From an uncultured bacterium (GTDB lineage Bacteria; Actinomycetota; Coriobacteriia; Coriobacteriales; Coriobacteriaceae), in contig CAJMPY010000037.1 of the NCBI GenBank assembly GCA_905215385.1, positions 1-14,897 of the forward strand: a DNA stretch of 14,897 nt, read 5' to 3'. The position numbers were made by a program, and so were the translations under genes. Below, in pieces: positions 1 through 4,550 of this stretch. Below the pieces are notes generated by a model, which searched no databases, was not told the DNA's origin, and saw only the letters and a list, made by a program, of their open reading frames with translations. The stretch's first letter is position 1, and the number at the start of each line of letters is the position of its first letter.

Positions 1-30
1 TCCGGGGTTCGAATCCCCGCTGGAGCACCA
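1..30 (+). tRNA. 3' end of a tRNA gene (partial)
   Basis: Only the last 30 bases of the gene are inside the window. They show a canonical T-arm (stem CGGGG / CCCCG, loop TTCGAAT), then the 3' strand of the acceptor stem (CTGGAGC), discriminator A and an encoded CCA. The missing 5' strand should read close to GCTCCAG. The amino-acid identity cannot be told without the anticodon. A tRNA 3' end at the edge of a prophage is the usual attachment site for tyrosine integrases, so this end probably doubles as the att core. A phage-carried tRNA is the alternative. Confidence 0.9.
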
Positions 31-38
31 AAATAGAG

Positions 39-76
39 AAAACCAGCAATCCATTGTGATTGCTGGTTTTTCTTTG
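39..76 (+). terminator. Intrinsic terminator after the tRNA
   Basis: A perfect 13-bp stem (39-51 with 58-70, core ACCAGCAATC) closes a 6-nt loop CATTGT and is followed by a T-rich run, TCTTTG. It lies directly downstream of the CCA end and ends the tRNA transcript. Confidence 0.85.
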
Positions 77-86
77 TATATCAATG

Positions 87-118
87 CTTTGCGGTGCTTT
101 CAGAAATCTTTGCGGTGC
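87..118 (+). repeat. Pair of 11-bp direct repeats, possible integrase arm sites
   Basis: CTTTGCGGTGC occurs at 87-97 and again at 108-118. The start-to-start distance of 21 bp is two helical turns. Repeats of this size and phasing beside a tRNA end are typical of arm-type binding sites for tyrosine recombinases. That use is inferred: the integrase gene is not in the window. Confidence 0.5.
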
Positions 119-173
119 GAAAAACGTCGCGGATTTACGATTATTTTTGGCATAATGCAAACGCATTTCGTTA

Positions 174-197
174 TCAAAATGCTAATGAAAACGCTAA
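174..197 (+). repeat. Tandem 12-bp repeat, possible excisionase or accessory site
   Basis: TCAAAATGCTAA (174-185) is followed without a gap by TGAAAACGCTAA (186-197). The two copies match at 10 of 12 positions. They sit in an AT-rich pocket (about 135-200) between the arm-like repeats and the end of the first leftward gene. Adjacent direct repeats in an attachment arm are often bound by excisionase-type proteins, but that role is inference. Confidence 0.35.
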
Positions 198-232
198 CCG
201 CGTGCGGAAGTTGTGCAGGATGCCGGGCGCTA

Positions 233-688
233 TCATCGTTCCCAGATTCTGCGGGCTATATCCTTAACGGATGCAATGCCGGGGTACTGCTTTTGCAGGG
301 CGGCGAAGCGGGCAAACGCTTTCGCGCGCTCCTTCCCGGGGAACTGCTCGCGCAGCTCGTCAATTTTCGTGCCGTCGGCAAGCTCGCGCGTGATCGTCAC
401 CCAGTAGGTAATGCGGCCCTTATAGCTCGGCTCGCGTTTGAGCGCCAAAACGCGCGTGTAAGGCATCGTCTCAAGCTCTGCATACCGCTGCGCCAAAGCT
501 ACACGATAGTCGCGCAGATCGTCAATCATGGATTCCAGGCGCTTGATCTCAACGGCGACTTGGCCGTCTCTCCATGCGATATCGTGCGGCGTTTTCAGGG
601 TGCGCGGCTGCTGCACGTAGATGTAAATGCGCTGTTCGGCGGTCTCCTGCTCGGATCCGTACATTTTCAGCAAATCGTGATAACTCAC
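233..688 (-). CDS. Hypothetical prophage protein, 151 aa
   Basis: I do not recognise this family. The protein is soluble, charged and mostly helical in appearance, with a likely coiled region (VEIKRLESMIDDLRDY) and a lysine/arginine-rich C-terminus ending ARRIWER. No signal peptide, membrane segment or catalytic motif is visible. The longest frame opens with ATG at 718, but that codon has no Shine-Dalgarno and lies 3 nt from a stem-loop. A GTG at 686-688 is preceded by GGAGG with an 8-nt spacer, so I place the start there (protein beginning VSYHDLLKMYG). It is the last gene of the leftward operon, after the J-domain gene, and is the gene nearest the presumed attachment site. Confidence 0.75.
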   Translation of the reverse strand: MSYHDLLKMYGSEQETAEQRIYIYVQQPRTLKTPHDIAWRDGQVAVEIKRLESMIDDLRDYRVALAQRYAELETMPYTRVLALKREPSYKGRITYWVTITRELADGTKIDELREQFPGKERAKAFARFAALQKQYPGIASVKDIARRIWER

Positions 689-721
689 TGTAATAACCTC
701 CGTTTCGCTCGTGCTCATCAG

Positions 722-740
722 CGCCGGACTTTTACCGGCG
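722..740 (-). other. Stem-loop between the J-domain gene and the last operon gene
   Basis: CGCCGG and CCGGCG form a 6-bp stem around a 7-nt loop in the short gap between the two leftward genes. No T-run follows on the minus strand, so it is not a convincing terminator. It could stabilise the upstream message or affect initiation of the downstream gene. Confidence 0.4.
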
Positions 741-763
741 GACGGAGTGCGGCCGGGGACGGC

Positions 764-1264
764 TTACGCCGTCGCCCCAAGCCGGTTATATGCGGTACGT
801 TCGCGGCCGTCTGCATCAAAAACCTGGCTGCCGTACTTGCTGCGGATCTCGTTCATGCTGCGCTTGCCGCGGTAATGGCCGCGCGCGTCCTCTGGGTGCC
901 GCCAATACCACATTTTTTTGCTGCTGCTCCAGCGGCATCCGGCAGCCTTGAGCGCGTCCTTATGTTGGCGCGTTTCGCCGCTGATCCAGAGCCACGAGCC
1001 GCAAAGTTCAACAGTCAGCCCGGGCAGGCCGAGGAGCACGGAAAGAATCTCGCGGAATTCCTCGGCGGTTTCGGTGGTCTGGTGGTACTCGTCCGCGTGG
1101 GCGTTGTGCTGGCGCTTGAGCTGCTCAAAAAGCGCATCATGCTCGGCGTTGATCTCCTGCATGATTTCCGTGCTGCCGCCCATGTCGGGGTGATATTTCA
1201 GGGCAAGACGGCGGTAAGCTGCTTTTAGTTCGTCAAGGGTTTTGATTCCGGTAAAGTATTTCAT
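764..1264 (-). CDS. J-domain (DnaJ-like) phage protein, 166 aa
   Basis: The N-terminus is a J-domain: a helix with AAYRRLALKYHPD carries the diagnostic HPD tripeptide at residues 25-27, followed by a helix (STEIMQEINAEHDALFEQLK). J-domains stimulate the ATPase of DnaK/Hsp70. There is no Gly/Phe linker, zinc finger or DnaJ C-terminal substrate domain, so this is a specialised co-chaperone rather than host DnaJ. A separate C-terminal region (residues ~70-150) has the sequence ELCGSWLWISG, KAAGCRWSSSKKMWYWRHP and NEIRSKYGSQV, a combination I associate with J-proteins of Firmicute phages and integrative elements. The start at 1264 is set by AAAGGAG 8 nt upstream on the minus strand; the frame could extend to 1330 but would cross the upstream operator. 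The substrate is unknown. Confidence 0.88.
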   Translation of the reverse strand: MKYFTGIKTLDELKAAYRRLALKYHPDMGGSTEIMQEINAEHDALFEQLKRQHNAHADEYHQTTETAEEFREILSVLLGLPGLTVELCGSWLWISGETRQHKDALKAAGCRWSSSKKMWYWRHPEDARGHYRGKRSMNEIRSKYGSQVFDADGRERTAYNRLGATA

Positions 1265-1286
1265 GGTTGTTACTCCTTTTCGTTGC

Positions 1287-1304
1287 CATACGGTAGTCAG
1301 TATG
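1287..1304 (-). promoter_or_regulatory. Second copy of an 18-bp operator-like palindrome, before the J-domain gene
   Basis: On the minus strand the site reads CATACTGACTACCGTATG: half-sites CATAC and GTATG separated by 8 bp. It matches the site in the operon promoter at 1760-1777 at both half-sites and at the flanking TG and CC positions. A TATAAC hexamer (1304-1309) lies immediately upstream on the minus strand and could be the -10 of a second promoter whose start site the operator would cover. No good -35 goes with it, so the promoter is tentative. Confidence 0.5.
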
Positions 1305-1309
1305 TTATA

Positions 1310-1341
1310 TTTTTTGAGGGATTTATTCACCCCTCAAAAAA
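1310..1341. repeat. A/T-flanked inverted repeat overlapping the end of the RHH gene
   Basis: TTTTTTGAGGG and CCCTCAAAAAA pair over 11 bp around a ~9-nt loop, overlapping the RHH stop codon. The T-run is on the 5' side and the A-run on the 3' side in both orientations, so it lacks the trailing U-tract of an intrinsic terminator. It is better read as a transcript stabiliser or protein site. Confidence 0.4.
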
Positions 1342-1517
1342 TTGTAGATTGCTGTTTTTGGTACGTCGGATAGCGCTATTTGTTTTTCGGCGCATTTGGC
1401 TTTATACGCTTCCGCGTCCGCTTTCGGCAGGTAGATATTTACCCGCGAGTAATTCGCCGCTTTCCAACGGTCTTTTACTTCGTTGCTGGTCGTGGTCTTT
1501 CTTGCCGTGTGGGTCAT
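1323..1517 (-). CDS. Ribbon-helix-helix DNA-binding protein, 64 aa
   Basis: The 64-aa protein has the Arc/MetJ-like layout: a short basic N-terminus, a strand (YSRVNIYLP, residues 23-31) that would form the antiparallel ribbon, then helix A (KADAEAYKAKCAEKQ) and helix B (SDVPKTAIYNFLRG). Such proteins bind as dimers to short palindromes and usually repress their own promoter. The gene lies between the two copies of the CATAC-N8-GTATG site, which makes it the obvious candidate for the protein that binds them; this is inference. An oddity is that AAAGGAG abuts the ATG with no spacer, and no alternative in-frame start exists, so translation may be weak or coupled to the upstream 50-aa gene. Confidence 0.72.
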   Translation of the reverse strand: MTHTARKTTTSNEVKDRWKAANYSRVNIYLPKADAEAYKAKCAEKQIALSDVPKTAIYNFLRGE

Positions 1518-1530
1518 CTCCTTTGCGGCT

Positions 1531-1548
1531 GGGGCGGTTGCCCGCCCC
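1531..1548 (-). other. GC-rich hairpin with a GNRA tetraloop before the RHH gene
   Basis: On the minus strand GGGGCGG and CCGCCCC form a 7-bp stem closed by a GCAA tetraloop, in the 38-nt gap between the 50-aa gene and the RHH gene. It ends 14 nt before the RHH start codon. No T-run follows. It may be a processing or stability element that alters the ratio of the two products. Confidence 0.45.
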
Positions 1549-1555
1549 GCCTCGG

Positions 1556-1708
1556 TTAACTTTGCTCAGCGCCGACAACATACGCGTCCATCAGATCTTT
1601 GATTTCGTCGACAGTGTAGGTTTTGCCCTTCTCGCCTTTGTCAAGGATCTTCTGCAGGTCGTAAACCGTCGCTTTCCGTACAACCGCAATTTCTTCCTTC
1701 GTTGGCAT
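1556..1708 (-). CDS. Small hypothetical protein, 50 aa
   Basis: This is the first gene of the leftward operon and is too short for most gene finders. The start ATG is well supported: AAAGGAGG lies 9 nt upstream on the minus strand, and the promoter at 1753-1781 is ~45 bp upstream of it. The protein (begins MPTKEEIAVVRKATVYDLQK, ends DAYVVGAEQS) is hydrophilic with two predicted helices around a KGEKGKTYTVDE turn. I have an impression of similar short proteins in Clostridia prophages but cannot name a family. No function is assigned. Confidence 0.65.
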   Translation of the reverse strand: MPTKEEIAVVRKATVYDLQKILDKGEKGKTYTVDEIKDLMDAYVVGAEQS

Positions 1709-1752
1709 CGTGTCGCGCCTCCTTTCGGTGTCGTTTGCCTGTTGGCATTTTT

Positions 1753-1781
1753 AAGATAGCATACGGGCGACAGTATGTCAA
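1753..1781 (-). promoter_or_regulatory. Sigma-A-type promoter of the leftward operon with embedded operator
   Basis: On the minus strand TTGACA (1776-1781) is a perfect -35, followed by a 17-bp spacer and TATCTT (1753-1758), with TG at the extended -10 position. A-tracts (AAAAAACTTTGCAAAAAGGG) just upstream could act as an UP element. The spacer holds the palindromic site CATAC-N8-GTATG (1760-1777), so a bound dimer would block polymerase. Transcription would begin near 1746 and reach the 50-aa gene within ~40 nt. Confidence 0.75.
1760..1777 (-). promoter_or_regulatory. Operator-like palindrome inside the operon promoter
   Basis: The minus-strand sequence CATACTGTCGCCCGTATG fills the -35/-10 spacer. 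With the copy at 1287-1304 the consensus is CATACTGNCNNCCGTATG. The position is classical for repression by steric block. The binding protein is unknown; the RHH protein encoded between the two copies is the nearest candidate. Confidence 0.55.
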
Positions 1782-1868
1782 GCCCTTTTTGCAAAGTTTT
1801 TTGTGCGGGCGCTCTCTCCCTCTCCTTTACTCTCCTTTTCTTTGGCCGTTGAATGCCTCGCGGGTATG

Positions 1869-1934
1869 GAATAGTTATTTAATAGCTATTGCATAGCTGT
1901 GTAATAGCTATTACTTAGTTATTACTTAGCTATG
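1869..1934 (+). repeat. Six tandem 11-bp iteron-like repeats
   Basis: The units in order are GAATAGTTATT, TAATAGCTATT, GCATAGCTGTG, TAATAGCTATT, ACTTAGTTATT and ACTTAGCTATG, with no gaps. Consensus is NNNTAGCTATT, and the best copies contain the 10-bp palindrome AATAGCTATT. An 11-bp period sets every copy on nearly the same face of the helix, as in arrays bound by replication initiators, terminase small subunits or repressors. Which of these applies is not visible. Confidence 0.75.
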
Positions 1935-2030
1935 GAAATTACCCCCCCTATAGTTCCCCCCCCTCTTTGCGGGGGTGCTGCCCTGGATGCGTGCCGGTGA
2001 TGCAGTGATGTGATGATGTTGTTGCGATGC

Positions 2031-2060
2031 GATGATATGATGATGATATGATGATGATAT
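2031..2060 (+). repeat. GATGATGATAT short tandem repeat, 11-bp period
   Basis: GATGATAT (2031-2038) is followed by two exact copies of GATGATGATAT (2039-2049, 2050-2060). Less regular GATG repetition extends back to about 1998. The period equals that of the neighbouring AT-rich array although the sequence is unrelated. It may be a simple slippage product. Confidence 0.6.
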
Positions 2061-2216
2061 ATCCCATTACCCATACAAAATGCGCGTTGTGGCACCGGAT
2101 AAAAAAATCGCGTGGCTTGTGCCGACCGGTTTTGCTGTGGCGATCTGGTGCATACTGATGCAGCTTTCACAGCCGTTTTCGGTGCTGTATACTGTGCATA
2201 TTCATGCAGTTTCGTG

Positions 2217-2281
2217 AAAATGTAGTGTTTTCAATGGTTTCAGCGATTTGCAAATTCGGCATAACCTACATTTTGCCGAAT
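2217..2281. repeat. Two overlapping inverted repeats
   Basis: AAAATGTAG (2217-2225) pairs perfectly with CTACATTTT (2266-2274). ATTCGGCA (2254-2261) pairs perfectly with TGCCGAAT (2274-2281) across a 12-bp gap that contains most of the other repeat's right arm. The two foldings exclude each other if transcribed; as DNA they could be binding sites. No gene is adjacent. Confidence 0.45.
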
Positions 2282-2655
2282 AACTAATAGATTACACGGT
2301 GTTTCCGTTCTGCAAAGCTGGTAGTTTATTCATTTCATGCGCAGTGTATGCAGTATCATGCAGCAGTGGCAATTAGGCGCCTGACCTCACGGGCAATCAT
2401 CCACGGCGCGCGCTGGTGTGCGGTGTGTGTTCCGTTCAGCGTTTCCGGGTGTGCCCCCTCCCCCCTTCCCCCCCCGGGGTGCCGGAAAAACGGGACGGCT
2501 CTCAGGCGACAGCCCATGCGTTACGACACACAGCCTTTTGAGACTTCCCGCCAAACATCGTCCCGCTCAACGCAAGTTCAACGCGCTGCGCCTTCCACGT
2601 CTTTCCAATCGTGCGTATCAATCAAGGTATTTCATACATTTTCTGGGGTTGTGCA

Positions 2656-2685
2656 TTTAGTTTTTTCGACGTTTGATGCTATACT
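2656..2685 (+). promoter_or_regulatory. Probable promoter of the late operon
   Basis: An extended -10, TGCTATACT (TATACT at 2680-2685), lies 20 bp before the terminase small subunit start. The -35 region is weak (TTAGTT or TTTAGT around 2656-2662), as is common with extended -10 promoters or with those needing a phage activator. The start site would be near 2692, giving a leader of only ~14 nt with the GGGGTG ribosome site at its 5' end. Confidence 0.5.
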
Positions 2686-2705
2686 ATAAGTGATGGGGTG
2701 ATTCT

Positions 2706-3095
2706 ATGGCAAGACCGCGCAAAATCAAAACCGCCGAAGAGCTTGGCGTTCTGATCGACGAGTTTATCATGCAGTGCGAGGACGGAAAACAGTACATGGA
2801 CGACTATGCGCTGATGAAGTATCTCGGCATTGCGCCGCGCACACTCGCTCGATGGCGGGCAAACGAAGGCGGGGAATATGACGGATATGGAGAGCAGCTC
2901 GAGAAGCTGGTCGCATACCGGGAAGCGGTCTATGCGCGCAAGGTGGCTGAAAACCCGAAGGGCAGCGGTGGGATCATCTTCCTGCTCAAGCAGCCGAAAA
3001 ACGGCGGGTACATCGACAAGCCTGTAATCGACGTTCACGCGCAGGAGCTGACGATCAAGACAGACGGGATCGGCGGCGACAGTGCTTTCAAGTAA
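2706..3095 (+). CDS. terS: Terminase small subunit, 129 aa
   Basis: Small terminases recognise phage DNA and hand it to the large subunit for cutting and packaging. The N-terminus is basic (MARPRKIKTAEEL), then a helix-turn-helix-like segment (DYALMKYLGIAPRTLARW, residues ~33-50) and a helical stretch (EKLVAYREAVYARKVAENPK) that would drive oligomerisation. The end of the core, GGIIFLLKQPKNGGYIDKP, is typical of Firmicute phage small terminases of this length. GGGGTG lies 5 nt upstream of the ATG. Position at the head of the packaging genes and ahead of a certain large terminase supports the call. It is separated from the large subunit gene by ~1.5 kb, further than usual. Confidence 0.8.
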   Translation: MARPRKIKTAEELGVLIDEFIMQCEDGKQYMDDYALMKYLGIAPRTLARWRANEGGEYDGYGEQLEKLVAYREAVYARKVAENPKGSGGIIFLLKQPKNGGYIDKPVIDVHAQELTIKTDGIGGDSAFK

Positions 3096-3325
3096 CGCTT
3101 GCAAGTGCACAACAAACACGCTTAATCCAACAAGCCGAATGCGGGCGCAGGATACGCGCTGCGGCTAAGCGCTTGCTGTTCGCGTTTGCGAACGATGCCC
3201 CTCCGTGCCGGAAAAAGGCCGGCCTCCTGTGGCCGTTATTCCCATCCAAAAACCTATTACGGTACGGAGCAACTGTGAACCCGGCACTATCCGGGAATCA
3301 AGCGTCGGAAGCGACGGTAAACACT

Positions 3326-3398
3326 GCTGCGGCGGCAAGTGGCCTAAGCGTTTCGTCTCCTTTCCGCTGAAATCCTGTGCAAGTCAGGATGCCGCAGC
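3326..3398 (+). other. First tRNA-like module of the candidate RNA
   Basis: A 9-bp closing stem (GCTGCGGCG / TGCCGCAGC, one G-U) encloses 37-38 nt with no cloverleaf fold, then the hairpin TCCTG-TGCAAGT-CAGGA. Total size is near that of a tRNA, but no anticodon arm forms and there is no CCA, so it is not annotated as tRNA. The 3' part TGCCG (3390-3394) can alternatively pair with CGGCA (3410-3414) of the second module. Confidence 0.45.
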
Positions 3399-3409
3399 TT
3401 CCCTTTCTA

Positions 3410-3461
3410 CGGCAGCTTCCAAAGAGGGACGCGCCCGGTGCAAGTCCGGGGGCTGCCGCCA
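3410..3461 (+). other. Second, shortened tRNA-like module ending in GCCA
   Basis: CGGCAGCT (3410-3417) pairs with GGCTGCCG (3451-3458), including one G-U. Only 16 nt follow the 5' strand before the hairpin CCCGG-TGCAAGT-CCGGG. The 3' end reads G-CCA (3458-3461), like a discriminator base plus CCA. Loop position 2 is G where a tRNA has T/pseudouridine; the same GUGC replacement is known in staphylococcal peptidoglycan tRNA-Gly. With no room for D and anticodon arms it can only be a tRNA mimic, if it is one. Confidence 0.45.
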
Positions 3462-3609
3462 AGACCAGACGACCGGATTAACCGGAGCGTGAAAAACCGG
3501 CAGAAAGCCGCTTTCCTGCTGCAGCAGGAGGCAGGCGCGCTGAGCTGCTGCTCGGAATTGGTTTATAAGCGAGGCGCGCAACAACCGTGTAACAAACGAG
3601 GTGAAGCGT

Positions 3610-4392
3610 TTGCACGTTATCCGTGTGGAGCTGCCGAAGCAGCAAAACGAAATCGAAGTGCACGTTATTGCGGACGTACATCTTTCTGACCCGAACTGCG
3701 ATATTCGCGGCGTGCAAAAGCGCGTGGCGGACATTGCGGCAAAGGATAACGCCTATGCAATTCTCGCGGGCGACCTGATCGACAATGCGACGCGAAGCAG
3801 CATCGGCGACATCTACAGCACGCAACTGTCCCCGATGGAGCAGATCCAGCTTGCAAACAAGACGTTTGCTCCGCTCAAGGGCCGCATCCTGTGCGCTGTT
3901 CCCGGAAACCACGAAGAGCGGACATATCGTGCAGACGGCATCGACATTACATGGCTGATCGCAAACGAGCTGGGCGCGGGCGACCGGTACGCTCCGGACG
4001 CAGCGCTCGTATTCGTATCACTCGGTGAAAACTCCCGGCGCAAGAGCGAGGGACGGCAAACGACGTACTCCATCTACGTCAACCACGGCAACGGCGGCGG
4101 GCGCAAGATTGGCGGCAAGATCAACCGGCTTGCGGACTATGCGCAGATCGTCGATGCAGACGTTTATGTTTGCGGGCACACGCACTCCCCTGCCGTGTTT
4201 AAGGACTGCTTTTTCCGGACGAACGCTTCTACGAGGAGCGCGGAGCCGGTTGAACGATTGTTTGTTAACACTGCGGCCGCACTGGACTACGGCGGCGGCT
4301 ACGGTGTGCGGATGGGCTATCAACCGGCGAGCAAGGCCGCGCCTGTCATTTACCTTGACGGGTGGCGGAAAAACGCCGGGGCTGCAATGTGA
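3610..4392 (+). CDS. Calcineurin-like metallophosphoesterase, ~260 aa
   Basis: All the metal-ligand motifs of the family are present in order (numbering from the GTG at 3601): D25-x-H27 (ADVH), GDLID 57-61, GNHE 102-105, NHG 161-163 and GHTH 192-195. These bind two metal ions and hydrolyse phosphomonoesters or phosphodiesters; homologues include nucleases, nucleotide phosphatases and RNA repair enzymes, so the substrate is open. There is no signal peptide, so it acts in the cytoplasm. The frame could begin with GTG 3601, but GAGGTG at 3598-3603 is a good ribosome site for TTG 3610 (6-nt spacer), which I prefer. It follows the candidate RNA by ~50 nt and precedes the 47-aa gene by 9 nt. A role in genome processing or in handling that RNA is speculation. 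Confidence 0.9.
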   Translation: MHVIRVELPKQQNEIEVHVIADVHLSDPNCDIRGVQKRVADIAAKDNAYAILAGDLIDNATRSSIGDIYSTQLSPMEQIQLANKTFAPLKGRILCAVPGNHEERTYRADGIDITWLIANELGAGDRYAPDAALVFVSLGENSRRKSEGRQTTYSIYVNHGNGGGRKIGGKINRLADYAQIVDADVYVCGHTHSPAVFKDCFFRTNASTRSAEPVERLFVNTAAALDYGGGYGVRMGYQPASKAAPVIYLDGWRKNAGAAM

Positions 4393-4401
4393 AGGTACCC
4401 T

Positions 4402-4545
4402 ATGCAGAAAAATGAAAATCTACTCCGGGCGATTCTGGACATTATCGGCCGCGGGAATACTGCCGAGGTAAAGCAAACGAAAGACGGCGTGCTTGTGCTG
4501 GAAGTAAAGCGCAAGGTCGCCTTTCGGGAAACAGAAACAGAATAA
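4402..4545 (+). CDS. Small hypothetical phage protein, 47 aa
   Basis: A short frame with a good ribosome site (GAAGG, 6-nt spacer) starts 9 nt after the phosphoesterase stop. It encodes a helix (NENLLRAILDIIGRGNTAEV) followed by a two-stranded hairpin (KDGVLVLEVKRKV) and an acidic tail. This helix plus beta-hairpin layout recurs in very short Firmicute phage proteins of unknown function. No catalytic or metal motif is visible. Confidence 0.65.
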   Translation: MQKNENLLRAILDIIGRGNTAEVKQTKDGVLVLEVKRKVAFRETETE

Positions 4546-4550
4546 CGACG

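Larger units (their letters stand above)
1790..2690. other. ~900-bp intergenic control region without a convincing gene
   Basis: This stretch separates the leftward operon from the rightward late genes. Open frames exist but have no ribosome site and encode low-complexity or arginine/proline-rich sequence. What it does hold: a pyrimidine-rich run (about 1810-1850), six 11-bp repeats (1869-1934), poly-C tracts with a possible stem (about 1944-1976), a GATGATGATAT repeat (2031-2060), overlapping inverted repeats (2217-2281), a second poly-C/G stretch (about 2455-2482) and a promoter near 2680. The composition changes sharply from AT-rich to C-rich within it. It could be a control, packaging-start or recombination region of the phage. 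Confidence 0.6.
3119..3555 (+). ncRNA. Candidate structured non-coding RNA with two T-loop-like hairpins
   Basis: Between the small terminase and the phosphoesterase ~500 bases hold no credible gene but a dense set of hairpins. Perfect stems seen: CGCTT 3119-3123 / AAGCG 3167-3171 with nested AGCC/GGCT and GCAG/CTGC; GTTCGC/GCGAAC 3178-3193; CCCGG/CCGGG 3280-3295; CGTCG-GAAG-CGACG 3303-3316; and a 16-bp palindrome at 3514-3529. The key elements are hairpins 3372-3390 (stem ATCCTG/CAGGAT) and 3434-3450 (stem CCCGG/CCGGG). Their 7-nt loops are identical, TGCAAGT, with U1, C3, R4 and A5 of a T-loop. Each is followed directly by the 3' strand of a closing stem: 3326-3334/3390-3398 (9 bp) and 3410-3417/3451-3458 (8 bp), as a T-arm abuts an acceptor stem in tRNA. 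Transcription with the late operon is likely. Ends are approximate, and I cannot assign a known class. Confidence 0.55.

Noticed and set aside
56..1228. 390-aa plus-strand frame at the left end
   Set aside because: Antisense to the J-domain gene and its neighbour, and it begins inside the tRNA terminator.
1310..1341. Bidirectional intrinsic terminator
   Set aside because: The T-run precedes and the A-run follows the stem in both directions, so no transcript would end in a U-tract after the hairpin.
1869..2060. CRISPR array
   Set aside because: Repeats are 11 bp and contiguous without spacers; no cas genes nearby.
2348..2689. 113-aa plus-strand frame before the small terminase
   Set aside because: No ribosome site, crosses poly-C tracts and the likely promoter, and shows no protein-like pattern.
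3326..3461. One or two functional tRNA genes
   Set aside because: T-arm-like hairpins and closing stems are present, but no D or anticodon arm can be drawn, and loop position 2 is G. Reported as tRNA-like modules of a candidate RNA instead.
3411..3480. Cobalamin riboswitch
   Set aside because: GGTGCAAGTCC resembles a conserved cobalamin-riboswitch segment, and AGTCAGGATGCC resembles a B12 box, but their order is reversed, the CCCGCNACTGT core is missing, and downstream genes have no link to B12.
3096..3609. Group I or group II intron interrupting the small terminase
   Set aside because: The small terminase frame ends normally with a full-length product, no group II domain V or clear group I core is visible, and no homing endonuclease is present.
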